Positions 33,500 through 42,459 of a stretch of 64,000 nt of DNA are shown in pieces. The first letter of the stretch is position 1; each line of letters starts with the position of its first letter. The notes beneath the pieces were generated by a model, which saw nothing but the letters and a program-made list of their open reading frames with translations, ran no database searches and was not told where the DNA came from. The position numbers were made by a program, and so were the translations under genes. Source of the stretch: an uncultured Clostridium sp. GTDB lineage: Bacteria; Bacillota; Clostridia; Lachnospirales; Lachnospiraceae. The stretch lies in contig UQMJ01000002.1 in assembly GCA_900542035.1 (NCBI GenBank), forward strand, positions 124,001 to 188,000, given 5' to 3'.

Positions 33500-34903
33500 T
33501 CAATCCTTTTTCTCTTTATGCTTAATGGAAATCCCCGTAAACCCATAAAAAACAGAGAATAACGGCGTCAGCCACAAAAGCGGAACAAACAGGATGTACT
33601 GGGACCAGGTAACTCCCAGGGTTCCTGCCATATAACTTCCGTAACCATGCCACGGAATCATCGGGCCGACCAGAGTGCCGCTGTCTTCCAGACATCTGGA
33701 AAGGATTTTTGGCTCAATATTTCTCTCTTCAAATAACGGCTTCATTAACGTACCAGTCAGTACATGGGACATCGGGCTGGAACAGCTGACGATACTGGTC
33801 ACATACCCCACCATAATGGTTGCAAAAATTAGCGCGCCGTCGCTGTGGATGTGCTTAGTAAATACAGACAGAATGTTGTTTAACACTCCCAGCTTGTTTA
33901 ACATACCGCCCATGCCGACTGCAAACGTAATAATCGCAACATACTGAAGCATACTGTTCATCCCGCCGCGGTTTAAGATGGATTTTAATACGCCGATATC
34001 GGTGTCAGAGGTAAATCCATTGTACGCTACGCTCAATACGGATCTTAAATCTGCGCCCTGAACAAGAATTGCCACCAGTGCGCCTGCTACTGCGCCGATT
34101 CCCAGGGCTTCAAATGCGCCTACCCGAAACATTAACAGAACGATAATCAGGACTGCCGGAATTAGGGTTTCCCATCCGATGTGGAAGCTTCCTTCCAGAT
34201 AACTGATATAGGTATTTAAATCGCCTGGATCATAGCCGCCGCTAGTCTGGGAAAATCCCAGTATCGTAAAGAAAATAATGCTGATAATCATTGGAGGAAC
34301 CGTTGTCCACAGCATACTCTTTACATGATCGCCAAGCTTTGCGCCCGCTACTGCCGGAGCCAGGTTAGTGGTATCGGAAAACGGACTTAATTTGTCGCCG
34401 AACATAGCGCCGCAGATAACGGCACCGGCTACCATACCAGGATTAATGCCCATTGCATGGCCGATTGCCATCATCGCCACACCTGCGCTTCCTGCTGAAC
34501 CATAAGACGTACCGGTTACCATACTCAATACTGCCGTAAATACCAGGGAAAATACCAGCAGATAAGATGGGTTAATGGATTTTAACCCATATACAATAAT
34601 GGTTGGAATGGTACCGGACTGCATCCATGTACCAATCAGAACGCCGATTGCCATCAAAATGGCCATTGTCGGCAAAACTACCTGAAGAGCTTCAAACGCT
34701 CCTTTCTGCACCTGCTTATAATCCACTTTAAAGATCAGGCAGGCTCCATAAATAATCAGCCAGGCGAAAAACAGACCGATCATCGGGCCTCCTACCTTCA
34801 AGGTTACACAGGTTGCAACAGAAATAATAATGAAAATCATTACTATCGCTGACTGCCATCCATTCAGGGTCTTCAGCTCTTTTTCTTTGCTTTCCATACT
34901 CAT
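33500..34903 (-). CDS. Na+/H+ antiporter, NhaC family
   Basis: A 467-residue antiporter with about eleven membrane segments. Family blocks include G-T-S-Y-G-S-A-G-S-A-G, G-A-M-F-G-D-K-L-S-P-F-S-D-T-T-N and the C-terminal S-C-S-S-P-M-S-H-V-L-T-G-T. NhaC-type proteins exchange Na+ for H+; some relatives exchange organic acids such as malate and lactate. It stands alone. Confidence 0.88.
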   Translation of the reverse strand: MSMESKEKELKTLNGWQSAIVMIFIIISVATCVTLKVGGPMIGLFFAWLIIYGACLIFKVDYKQVQKGAFEALQVVLPTMAILMAIGVLIGTWMQSGTIPTIIVYGLKSINPSYLLVFSLVFTAVLSMVTGTSYGSAGSAGVAMMAIGHAMGINPGMVAGAVICGAMFGDKLSPFSDTTNLAPAVAGAKLGDHVKSMLWTTVPPMIISIIFFTILGFSQTSGGYDPGDLNTYISYLEGSFHIGWETLIPAVLIIVLLMFRVGAFEALGIGAVAGALVAILVQGADLRSVLSVAYNGFTSDTDIGVLKSILNRGGMNSMLQYVAIITFAVGMGGMLNKLGVLNNILSVFTKHIHSDGALIFATIMVGYVTSIVSCSSPMSHVLTGTLMKPLFEERNIEPKILSRCLEDSGTLVGPMIPWHGYGSYMAGTLGVTWSQYILFVPLLWLTPLFSVFYGFTGISIKHKEKKD

Positions 34904-35117
34904 TCCCTTTCTTTTTTAATTCGTTATTTTTTTAACATTAATGAGTCTTATCATACATCAAGACTGTCGATAAAGACATAACCTATGTTAAGTTTTTGAA
35001 AAATAGTTTAGAAATTCTTTTGAAAGGCGTCACACTTTTATCACATCTTCTTGATAGAATCATTTATGTCAAGAACAGAGAGGCTTACGCCTTTTCACTT
35101 AGACTTTTTCATACTCA

Positions 35118-35143
35118 AAGCCGGCAGGTTTTCCTGCCGGCTT
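35118..35143. terminator. Hairpin after the SseB-like gene
   Basis: A perfect 11-bp stem AAGCCGGCAGG / CCTGCCGGCTT with a TTTT loop, 15 nt after the stop. The U-tract on the minus strand is short (TTTGAG). Confidence 0.55.
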
Positions 35144-35158
35144 CCTCCCATTTTAACC

Positions 35159-35926
35159 CTATTTTTCAGTCTGGTTTTCTTTGCGGTTCAGGCTCAGGGG
35201 CAGATGAACGCCCATAGGATTGATGATGACTCCTGCCGCTCCTTTTGGAAGCATCTCCGGAATCTTTGCCGATTCGATTACCATTGGCTTTAATTTATTT
35301 TCTCTGTTAAATTTCTGAAATTCCAGAATATCTGTAAACAGCGGCTGGAATACTGCGCCTGTTTTCAGCTTCATCAGCGGAATCCCCTTATCTTCTGCCT
35401 GTACCGGCACAATATATCTGCCTTTTCCAAAATGGCTGGCAATCTCCTCCTGGAGTTCTTCTACCTTTGCATTGCCTGGTTCTGCCGGCTGCCCTTTTAA
35501 TTCCTGCATTAAATAAATTGCAGTCAGGTGAAGAGCTGGATTTTCCACCCATACTTTTCCTTCCGGAAGGTCCTTGGGATCTCTTCTGGTTACGAATTCG
35601 CTTAACTGAACCAGGTATTCTTCTCCTTCTCTGGTTACAAACAACGCGTTGACGCCCATGGCGTATAAATTTGTATAAAATACCAGCAGATGCTTCTGCT
35701 CTAACTTTGCAATGCTGACCGGAATTTTTTCTTCTACCAGGCTCTGAGCCTTGGCTTTTGCTTCTTCCATATCAAAAAACAGCAGAATTTCATCATCAAA
35801 CGTCTCCGGATGGCAAACCACATATGGCTCCCTGGTACATACAGACATTAACACATATAATTCGGAGGCTATCCGAAGCTGCTCGAAAAGGGCCGTCTTT
35901 TCGATTTTTCCACTCTTGTCGCTCAT
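35159..35926 (-). CDS. SseB-like protein
   Basis: A 255-residue soluble protein. Its first half resembles the SseB N-terminal domain (L-Y-V-L-M-S-V-C ... L-L-F-F-D-M-E-E-A ... G-V-N-A-L-F-V), and the C-terminal part has P-V-Q-A-E and an M-G-V-H-L-P-L-S ending. SseB was linked to serine sensitivity in E. coli; members also occur near type VII systems, but none is here. Assignment is moderate. Confidence 0.6.
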   Translation of the reverse strand: MSDKSGKIEKTALFEQLRIASELYVLMSVCTREPYVVCHPETFDDEILLFFDMEEAKAKAQSLVEEKIPVSIAKLEQKHLLVFYTNLYAMGVNALFVTREGEEYLVQLSEFVTRRDPKDLPEGKVWVENPALHLTAIYLMQELKGQPAEPGNAKVEELQEEIASHFGKGRYIVPVQAEDKGIPLMKLKTGAVFQPLFTDILEFQKFNRENKLKPMVIESAKIPEMLPKGAAGVIINPMGVHLPLSLNRKENQTEK

Positions 35927-36143
35927 AATTTACTTCTCCTTCAGGTTTTCTCGTCTGTTTTCCATTATAACATCTTCACTGCTGTGGGGCAATGAGAAGT
36001 TTTGGGATTGGTTTATTCTTTTTTTATAAAAAAATCATTTTTCCTTTCTTGTATCTTTCTCTTTGCCTGTTATACTATGATAAGTTTCTTTTTGCTTTTT
36101 CCAACGGCTTTTGCCGTCATTACCGGAAAGGATGATTTTTTTC

Positions 36144-36722
36144 TTGAAAATACTGGCTTATTTTATCATTCCGTCTTATACATATTTATTTGCCCGCGGG
36201 TACGGATGGTTTACCACTAATTTTTCTGTAATCGCCAACTCTCTTCAGGGAGGCATAGGGTTTGCCATCTGGGGCATCCTAATCGGGCTTTACCTTTTTC
36301 TCATACACAGGAAATTAAAAACAACCCTGCAGCTTCCTGCAGGGTGTTTGCGGCTGCTTCCTGCAGCTTTGATTTTGCTGTTTTTTGCGATTACGACGCC
36401 TTATCTTCCGAATGATATGCCGTTAAAAGCATCTTTGCATATTGTTTTTGCATTTTTATCTGGAGTTTTGATTCTCCTGTATTTTTTATGGATCATTGTG
36501 CTTCAGTACCGTCAGGCTCCAGGTTTGTACCGCCCCCTGTTTACCGGTATTATCGCAATTATTACCGGCTCCTGCTTTCTCTTCCTCCTTGCCGGAATTG
36601 TCAGCAGCGCCCTGGAAACCTTTCTTACTGTCTCCATTTCCATTCTGGCTTACCGCCTGTGGGAAAAACTCATGTGCGACAACAGTCATTCTTGCAAAGA
36701 AGACAGGTTCTGTTCGAGTTGA
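36144..36722 (+). CDS. Polytopic membrane protein of unknown function
   Basis: About 192 residues with five hydrophobic segments; residue content is typical of a membrane protein but no family is recognised. The start is uncertain: TTG at 36144 has AAAGGA at good distance; ATG at 36132 or 36111 is in frame but has poorer spacing. Its last 37 nt overlap the converging LysR gene. Confidence 0.55.
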   Translation: MKILAYFIIPSYTYLFARGYGWFTTNFSVIANSLQGGIGFAIWGILIGLYLFLIHRKLKTTLQLPAGCLRLLPAALILLFFAITTPYLPNDMPLKASLHIVFAFLSGVLILLYFLWIIVLQYRQAPGLYRPLFTGIIAIITGSCFLFLLAGIVSSALETFLTVSISILAYRLWEKLMCDNSHSCKEDRFCSS

Positions 36723-37573
36723 TCGATCAGAATCTGAAAGGGTTTTGTAATGTATTTTTCTTTGTGGAATAATGCCAACATCTGATTTTCCATTTTTATT
36801 TTTTCCAAATGAATCAGACGCAGTTTATTTAAAAGCAGCGAATCCAACAATAGTTTTTCTGGTAATATTGCAATTCCCAACCCAGCTTCTGCAGCTTTAA
36901 TAAGAGCAAATGAATTCACGCTTTCCCAAATGGGTTCTGCCTTTAGGCCGGCAAGCGCAAGCGTATTATCGAAGGTATCCCGAATCGCACTTCCCTGTTC
37001 ACGAAGCAATAACGGGCAGCGGCATAATTGTTCTAGTGAGATTCTTTCAGCAGATAAATCAAAATCCGGTGCACACGCGGCGCATAAATGATAGGAACCT
37101 AAAACAACTGATTGAAAATTGCCTTTTGGCGAAGTCCCTTCCCAAAAGGCAATATCAGCATTTCCACGCTGCAAAATATCAATGGCGGTATTTGCACTGG
37201 CAACCCTGACAGAAAACTGTAGTTCCGGAAAAGAAGTTTTCAATTTTCTAAGTATTTCAGGGAGCAAAAAAGAAGCAATCGTAATGCTTGATACCATGTT
37301 AATCGGAGTATTTTCTTCTAAGTGCTTCATTCTCCTATCTAAATTTCTGCAAGCTGTCAAAATGCTGCGCGACTCCTCTAAAAGAGAAGAACCGCAGGGA
37401 GTTAATGAAACGCCTTTTGGCAGACGCTCAAAGAGCGCTGTCTCTGTTTGTTTTTCCAGTTCTGCAACTGCATGAGAAACGGCAGACTGCGTGATATATA
37501 ACTTTTTTGCAGCGCCTGTAAATGTTCCCGTTTCCGCTATCGCTTCTAAAATCTCTAAATGCCGTATAACCAT
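36686..37573 (-). CDS. LysR-family transcriptional regulator
   Basis: A 295-residue LysR protein: N-terminal winged helix (R-H-L-E-I-L-E-A-I-A-E-T-G-T-F-T-G-A-A-K-K-L, then Q-S-A-V-S-H-A-V-A-E-L-E) and a periplasmic-binding-like effector domain. Start at M-V-I-R-H is supported by AAGGAGG; upstream ATG at 37612 would lie in the control region. It is divergent from the chromate transporter pair with a 105-nt gap, so it probably regulates that pair. Base composition looks more AT-rich than the rest. Confidence 0.9.
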   Translation of the reverse strand: MVIRHLEILEAIAETGTFTGAAKKLYITQSAVSHAVAELEKQTETALFERLPKGVSLTPCGSSLLEESRSILTACRNLDRRMKHLEENTPINMVSSITIASFLLPEILRKLKTSFPELQFSVRVASANTAIDILQRGNADIAFWEGTSPKGNFQSVVLGSYHLCAACAPDFDLSAERISLEQLCRCPLLLREQGSAIRDTFDNTLALAGLKAEPIWESVNSFALIKAAEAGLGIAILPEKLLLDSLLLNKLRLIHLEKIKMENQMLALFHKEKYITKPFQILIDQLEQNLSSLQE

Positions 37574-37678
37574 TTTTCCTCCTTTTGCATGAATAAAATA
37601 GATTGCATACATAATATTATATCATTTTACAGATTGCAAAACAAGGAATATACTAGAGGCTACAGGAGGTAAGTTATT

Positions 37679-38242
37679 TTGAAACAAAATATAAAAACGT
37701 ATGTGTGGCTTTTAGGAGTTAATTTGTTTATAAGTGCTTTTACATTTGATGGCGGCTATATCGTAGTTCCAATGGTTCGCCGCTTTTTTGTTCTAAAAAA
37801 GCACTTTTTTACTGAAGAGGAGCTGGTTAATATGGCTGCTGTCGCACAATCAACCCCTGGAGCGATTGCAGTCAATCTTTCTGCTCTGGCCGGATATCAA
37901 ACAGCTGGTGTCATGGGAGCTTTTATAAGCTGTATTGCAGCGGTTATCCCCCCATTCGTGATTCTTACAGTTATTTCTGCATTTTATAAAATCTTTATTT
38001 CCAATGCGGTTATCGCAGCTGTTTTGAAAGGAATGGAGGCAGGAGTCGCCGCTTTAATGGTAGATTTAATTATTGATATGTGTTCTCTGGTTTTGAAAAG
38101 AAAGTCCTTCCTTTTATCAGCCATGATACCGTTATCATTTATAGCAAATTTTATATTCGATATCAATGTAGCATTGATACTGCTTTTCTGCAGTCTTTTA
38201 TGTATTTTGCAAGTCCTTTATAAAAGGAGAAAACTTAAATGA
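37679..38242 (+). CDS. Chromate transporter family, half-size subunit 1
   Basis: A 187-residue CHR-domain protein, beginning at TTG with a strong AGGAGG. The CHR signatures F-D-G-G-Y-I-V-V-P and A-Q-S-T-P-G-A-I-A-V-N are present. Half-size CHR proteins function in pairs; the second is encoded with a 4-nt overlap. Substrate may be chromate, sulfate or another anion. Confidence 0.9.
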   Translation: MKQNIKTYVWLLGVNLFISAFTFDGGYIVVPMVRRFFVLKKHFFTEEELVNMAAVAQSTPGAIAVNLSALAGYQTAGVMGAFISCIAAVIPPFVILTVISAFYKIFISNAVIAAVLKGMEAGVAALMVDLIIDMCSLVLKRKSFLLSAMIPLSFIANFIFDINVALILLFCSLLCILQVLYKRRKLK

Positions 38243-38799
38243 ATATCCTGTGGAAATTATTTCAGACGTTTCTAAAAATAGGACTGTTGAGCATTGGCGG
38301 CGGCTATGCAATTATCCCTTTAATTCAAGAACAAGTGGTAGAAAAAAATGGCTGGATAAGCGAAAAAATATTTACAGATATCATTACCATTTCACAAATG
38401 ACACCAGGGCCGTTGGCTGTTAATACCTCCACATTTGTCGGGCTTCAAGTTGGCGGAATTGCCGGAGCATTAGCGGCAACCACTGGCTGTATACTTTGCG
38501 GAATTTTTATTTCCTTAGCTTTACATAAGTTTTTTCAAATACATCAAAAATCTGAATATGTTTTTGAAGTGTTAAACGGACTAAAATCAGCTTCATTGGG
38601 ATTGATCCTATCAGCCGCGGCCACGATTATATTGTTAGCATTATATGGCAGCAATAAGTTTCAAGTGAATTTCTTGTCTCCTAACCGGACTGCATTGCTT
38701 ATTTTTTTAACCATGCTGTTTGTATTGCGAAAATGGAAGCTCAATCCGATTATAATTATTTTAATGAGCGGTATTGCTGGATTGACATTGTACAGTTAG
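38239..38799 (+). CDS. Chromate transporter family, half-size subunit 2
   Basis: A 186-residue CHR-domain partner with G-G-G-Y-A-I-I-P-L and the S-Q-M-T-P-G-P-L-A-V-N-T signature. It overlaps subunit 1 by 4 nt, so the two are translationally coupled and likely form a heterodimer with opposed topology. A hairpin at 38805-38840 ends the transcript. Confidence 0.9.
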   Translation: MNILWKLFQTFLKIGLLSIGGGYAIIPLIQEQVVEKNGWISEKIFTDIITISQMTPGPLAVNTSTFVGLQVGGIAGALAATTGCILCGIFISLALHKFFQIHQKSEYVFEVLNGLKSASLGLILSAAATIILLALYGSNKFQVNFLSPNRTALLIFLTMLFVLRKWKLNPIIIILMSGIAGLTLYS

Positions 38800-38804
38800 C
38801 AGCA

Positions 38805-38840
38805 CAGGAAGAGAGTGCCTCTTCCTGTTAACTGCTTTTT
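38805..38840 (+). terminator. Terminator of the chromate transporter pair
   Basis: CAGGAAGAG / CTCTTCCTG, a 9-bp stem, followed after TTAACTGC by TTTTTCTT. Confidence 0.65.
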
Positions 38841-38841
38841 C

Positions 38842-40176
38842 TTAAGACTTTTTCTTTTTTTTCGGTCTGACCGGCGGATTCTCTTTCTTTAAGACATGGC
38901 AGATATTTTCCTTAATCCGGTTAGATAAATATGCATACTGAATCAGTTCTTCCTCGTTAAAACCGGCAAATTTGGCGACTTCATAATCCTTCTGGGCAGT
39001 GGACAATTCTTCCAGTACCGGCTCTGATGCCGGAAGAAGTTCGACCTGAACCTGGTCTTCTACTTTAATCAGTTCTTTCATGGTCAGCTTCTGCATCGCC
39101 AAAGCCAGACGGCTTCTGGACATATTCGTCACGTCCGACAGTTCTTTTAAGGTGTCAATCCTGGGTTTCTGGCTGAAATAAATCAACAGGCTGACTTCGG
39201 AAAGTGACAGGCCATATTTAATTGCTACCGAATCCAGATAATGGTCCAGCAGTTTTCTGTCTCGGTAGGAATCCAGAAGAACGCCTTCTCCATCCAGCGC
39301 CCCATGACTGACGGAACTTCTCTCGTCTCCCAGTTTTGTGGAACCTGGGAAAATAGACAGCGGAACCGCCCCGTCTCCCGCCGCATCCAGTAAAAACCGG
39401 TAAACAGACAGCCAGTTTTTTTCATAATCTTCTTCCGTCAATACGGATTTATAAAAATCATGGTAGTATTCAAAGACCATCCTCTTCATTTTAATGGTCT
39501 TTGTAAGGCTTAATCCCTGGGTTACCAGAGATCCTTTTGTCTTTACATAGTAGTAAATGGGAACACGCAGGGCATAAATCGTCTTCGTATGGCGCAGGTA
39601 TTCCAGATTAAACATAAAATCCTCGCACCAGCTAATGGTTTTATCCATCGCAAGGCCATAGCGTTCAATGATTTCCCGCTTAAAAAGCTTGTTCCACAGC
39701 ACGCCGTAATAAAAATCTGCCGGATTTTCCATCATAAATCCTGCAAATTCATCCAGAGTCAGAACGCCGTCTTTCTCAATGTCCCCTTTATGAGACAGCC
39801 GATCTCCAATAACCCTGTAGAAATCTGCAATTACCATATCGCATCCGCTTTCCTTCGCTGCCCTGACCATCAGACTTGTGGCATCCGGCGTAATCCAGTC
39901 ATCACTGTCTAAAAATTGGATATACTGGCCTTTTGCCTTTTTCAGTCCCAGATTGCGGGTATCGGAAACTCCTGTATTTTCTTTGTGTATGACCTGTACC
40001 CTGCTGTCTTTTTTCTGATATTCTTCACAAATTTCTCCGGAAGCGTCGGTGCTTCCATCGTCAATGAGCAGCAGCTCAAAATCCATATAGCCTTGATTTA
40101 AAACGCTTTCTATACAGCACCGTATGCTGTCTTGTGCATTATAAACCGGAATAATCATGGTTACCATCGGGTTCAT
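38842..40176 (-). CDS. Family 2 glycosyltransferase fused to a MarR-like domain
   Basis: A 444-residue protein with two unrelated parts. Residues 1 to about 280 are a GT-A glycosyltransferase: I-I-P-V-Y-N (8-13), I-D-D-G-S-T-D (38-44), F-L-D-S-D-D-W (88-94, metal-binding DxD) and W-C-E-D (183-186). Residues about 305 to 430 look like a MarR winged helix: a helix L-D-H-Y-L-D-S-V-A-I-K-Y-G-L-S-L-S-E-V, then the HTH with T-L-K-E-L-S-D-V-T-N-M-S-R-S-R-L-A (342-358), a wing with V-E-D-Q-V, and a C-terminal helix. The tail is Lys-rich. The frame is continuous, with no frameshift. Confidence 0.8.
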   Translation of the reverse strand: MNPMVTMIIPVYNAQDSIRCCIESVLNQGYMDFELLLIDDGSTDASGEICEEYQKKDSRVQVIHKENTGVSDTRNLGLKKAKGQYIQFLDSDDWITPDATSLMVRAAKESGCDMVIADFYRVIGDRLSHKGDIEKDGVLTLDEFAGFMMENPADFYYGVLWNKLFKREIIERYGLAMDKTISWCEDFMFNLEYLRHTKTIYALRVPIYYYVKTKGSLVTQGLSLTKTIKMKRMVFEYYHDFYKSVLTEEDYEKNWLSVYRFLLDAAGDGAVPLSIFPGSTKLGDERSSVSHGALDGEGVLLDSYRDRKLLDHYLDSVAIKYGLSLSEVSLLIYFSQKPRIDTLKELSDVTNMSRSRLALAMQKLTMKELIKVEDQVQVELLPASEPVLEELSTAQKDYEVAKFAGFNEEELIQYAYLSNRIKENICHVLKKENPPVRPKKKKKS

Positions 40177-40276
40177 GAATGGTTCAATCTCCTTTCGAAG
40201 TAGATAACATCCGTGTAGCCTGACGCTACGCTTAGGGAAAGTATAACATGAAGCGGGATGGTTCTCAATGGGAAGT

Positions 40277-40330
40277 AAAAAATATCCCAGTTGAACTGAC
40301 GTACCTGCCTGAATCTTCCAACTGGGATAT
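40277..40330 (-). terminator. Terminator of the macrodomain-SirTM operon
   Basis: A 12-bp stem ATATCCCAGTTG / CAACTGGGATAT followed on the minus strand by TTTTT. A word ACATCCGTGTAG (40208-40219) nearby resembles the palindrome family but is too short to call. Confidence 0.8.
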
Positions 40331-40337
40331 GGTTATT

Positions 40338-41216
40338 TTATATTGCTTTATTCCACTCTGCCAGTACTTCCCCGACGTCTCCATTCAGACAAATCGATCG
40401 TTCGATAATCTCTTTAGGAGCATATGCCTGTCCGGTGTTGATGCTGGCATATACTGCCTTTGGATTTTTTGCTGTCAGCTGCCAGAATGGGTATTTGATG
40501 ATTCCAGGGGTGTTGTAACCGACGCCAAGTTCCAGAAACAAAACTCTTGAATCGTTTCTTGTACGCACAAAATTCTCATAGCGCATCGCCGCCATATGCC
40601 ATCCTTCATCTTCCACAAAACGTCCATCTGCCCGCAGATTCATGGTAAGCGGTCTGCCGCAGTGGGGACATACCGGAAGCAGTTCGCTGGGAACCCTCAT
40701 GTTTTTCTGCTGCTGGAACATTTTCTCAATAACCGGACGGTTGTCAAATGTCTCCTGACAGCAGGGTTTGGAACATTGAAACAGACCGTAATCTCCCTGG
40801 GTATAAAACAGTCGTTTCTTATCAAATCCGGCTTTCTGAAAGCAGTGATCCACATTGGTGGTAACCACAAAATAGTCCTTCCCTTTCAGCAGTTTTAACA
40901 GTTCCTCATAAACAGGTTTTTGCGGTTCCTGATAACGGTTAATCCAGATATACCGGCTCCAATACGCCCAGTATTCTTCTGGAGTCGGAAATGGATAGAA
41001 GCCGCCGGAATACATATCTTCCAATCCATATTTTTCTGCAAAATCCGGAAAATATTTGCAGAACCGCTCTCCGCTATAAGTAAATCCTGCGGAAGTTGAA
41101 AGTCCTGCTCCTGCGCCCACTATGACTGCATCTGCAATCCGCAGCTGTTTTTTCAGCTTCTCAGATAGTGTCAAGCAGTCTTCTGTAGATTTCATAATCT
41201 TCATTTTTGAAAACAT
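40338..41216 (-). CDS. Sirtuin SirTM (class M, ADP-ribosyltransferase type)
   Basis: A 292-residue Sir2-fold protein. NAD-binding G-A-G-A-G-L-S-T-S-A-G (34-44), T-T-N-V-D (119-123) and a zinc site (Cys148, Cys152/153, Cys183, Cys186) are seen. At the position of the usual catalytic histidine there is T-Q-G-D-Y-G, i.e. Gln140, the hallmark of class M sirtuins that act as mono-ADP-ribosyltransferases rather than deacylases. Start at 41216 is supported by GAGGTG; it overlaps the macrodomain gene by 56 nt. The lipoyl carrier GcvH-L and ligase LplA2 that usually accompany it are not here. Confidence 0.88.
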   Translation of the reverse strand: MFSKMKIMKSTEDCLTLSEKLKKQLRIADAVIVGAGAGLSTSAGFTYSGERFCKYFPDFAEKYGLEDMYSGGFYPFPTPEEYWAYWSRYIWINRYQEPQKPVYEELLKLLKGKDYFVVTTNVDHCFQKAGFDKKRLFYTQGDYGLFQCSKPCCQETFDNRPVIEKMFQQQKNMRVPSELLPVCPHCGRPLTMNLRADGRFVEDEGWHMAAMRYENFVRTRNDSRVLFLELGVGYNTPGIIKYPFWQLTAKNPKAVYASINTGQAYAPKEIIERSICLNGDVGEVLAEWNKAI

Positions 41217-41937
41217 TAAATATCACCTCAATTTCACTGTGGTTTCCTGTTCGATAATTTCGTACTGTCTGAATGGCAATTTCAGCTGCTCTCTCATTTG
41301 GGAAGCAGAATACTCCCGTAGAAATACAGCAGAACGCAAGGCTTTTTACGCCGTTTTTCTCCGCAAGCTCAAGACAGGAACGGTAGCAGGAGGCCAAAAG
41401 CCTTTCCTGTTCCCTGGTAACGTTTCCCCTCACAATTGGCCCCACCGTATGCAGCACATAACGGCAGGGCAGATTATAGGCAGGCGTTATCTTTGCCTTT
41501 CCGGTTTCTTCCTCATGCCCCTGCTGTTCCATCAGTCTGGCACAGTCCAGACGCAGCTGTACCCCCGCAAAGGTATGGATGCAGTTATCAATGCAGGCAT
41601 GACAGGGCACGTAGCATCCCGTCATTCCTGCATTTGCCGCATTCACGATGGCATCACAGCGCAGCGTGGTAATGTCTCCCTGCCAGAGATAAATCCCCTC
41701 TTCTGCGGGAGTTAAATCCGCAATATCCGTAATTCCTTTTCTTCTGCTCTCTTCTTTTAGATATGCATCCTGGACGTCTAAAAATTCATCGTCAATCGGC
41801 GCAGGCATTCTGACGTTCATGCAGGATCGTAAAAGTCTCTTTTGTTCTGCTTCTCCCTCCGGAATCGTTCCATTCCAACGTTTCTGCTCTGCCAGAAGCC
41901 TTTTTATCAGAAACAGTCTTCTTTCGTCTTGATTCAT
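41161..41937 (-). CDS. Zinc-type macrodomain ADP-ribosyl hydrolase
   Basis: A 258-residue protein with an N-terminal helical extension (1-80) and a macrodomain: G-D-I-T (87-90), N-A-A-N-A-G-M-T-G-C (99-108), a C-x(3-4)-C-H-A-C-I-D-N cluster like the zinc ligands of SirTM-linked macrodomains, and S-T-G-V-F-C-F-P. Members remove ADP-ribose added by SirTM. The ATG at 41937 has GAGGTT upstream; an earlier ATG at 41991 is in frame. Confidence 0.9.
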   Translation of the reverse strand: MNQDERRLFLIKRLLAEQKRWNGTIPEGEAEQKRLLRSCMNVRMPAPIDDEFLDVQDAYLKEESRRKGITDIADLTPAEEGIYLWQGDITTLRCDAIVNAANAGMTGCYVPCHACIDNCIHTFAGVQLRLDCARLMEQQGHEEETGKAKITPAYNLPCRYVLHTVGPIVRGNVTREQERLLASCYRSCLELAEKNGVKSLAFCCISTGVFCFPNERAAEIAIQTVRNYRTGNHSEIEVIFNVFKNEDYEIYRRLLDTI

Positions 41938-42050
41938 ATGGTAACCTCGTTTCTTTGTAATCAACTGCCCGTTTTTATTATCATACCGCATTCTTCTTCA
42001 GAAAAAAAGTACGCACAAATCTATTACCTGGTTACTTTTTTGTTCCCGCC

Positions 42051-42079
42051 TTGCTTTTTCCTGTCCCATACACTATAAT
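42051..42079 (+). promoter_or_regulatory. Promoter of the HxlR gene
   Basis: TTGCTT, a 17-nt spacer and perfect TATAAT (42074-42079). A 10-bp palindrome GATTCGAATC (42090-42099) lies at the expected start of transcription and could be an operator. Confidence 0.65.
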
Positions 42080-42120
42080 TTAAATGCAGGATTCGAATCT
42101 ATACTATTGGAGGTACCTAA

Positions 42121-42459
42121 ATGCTGACAAAAGAAGAAATGCCCGCCTGTCCGGTCGCAACTACAGTCGCTTTAATCGGAAGTAAATGGAAACTGCTTAT
42201 CATGCGGAATCTCCTGATTCGTCCATGGCGTTTTAATGAATTGAAAAAAAGTTTAGATGGAATCAGCCAGAAAGTCTTAACGGACAGTTTACGATCTATG
42301 GAAGAAGACGGACTTGTCATCCGCACTGCTTATCCCGAAGTGCCGCCAAGAGTAGAATATTCCTTAAGTGAACTAGGCGAAACCATGCGTCCGATTCTCG
42401 ACGCTATGGCAGAGTGGGGAACTGCGTATAAAGAAAACTACCCATTTGAAAATTCTTAA
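42121..42459 (+). CDS. HxlR-family transcriptional regulator
   Basis: A 112-residue winged helix of the HxlR type: the C-P-V-A-T-T-V-A-L-I-G-S-K-W-K-L-L-I start block, R-F-N-E-L-K-K-S-L-D-G-I-S-Q-K-V-L-T recognition region and the wing E-Y-S-L-S-E-L-G. The conserved N-terminal Cys is present, which in some relatives senses aldehydes or oxidants. It is divergent from the macrodomain-SirTM genes, so it might regulate them. A hairpin (42482-42528, AAGGCTATAAA arms) follows. Confidence 0.9.
   Translation: MLTKEEMPACPVATTVALIGSKWKLLIMRNLLIRPWRFNELKKSLDGISQKVLTDSLRSMEEDGLVIRTAYPEVPPRVEYSLSELGETMRPILDAMAEWGTAYKENYPFENS

Noticed and set aside
34996..35217. 73-codon plus-strand frame upstream of nhaC
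   Set aside because: It runs into the opposite SseB-like gene, has no family features, and spans that gene's terminator hairpin.
40208..40232. Fourth copy of the dispersed palindrome
   Set aside because: Only about ten bases of the left arm match and there is no right arm.
42085..42105. TTCGAATC-like word as part of a tRNA T-arm
   Set aside because: No acceptor stem, anticodon arm or CCA context around it; it is a 10-bp palindrome next to the hxlR promoter.
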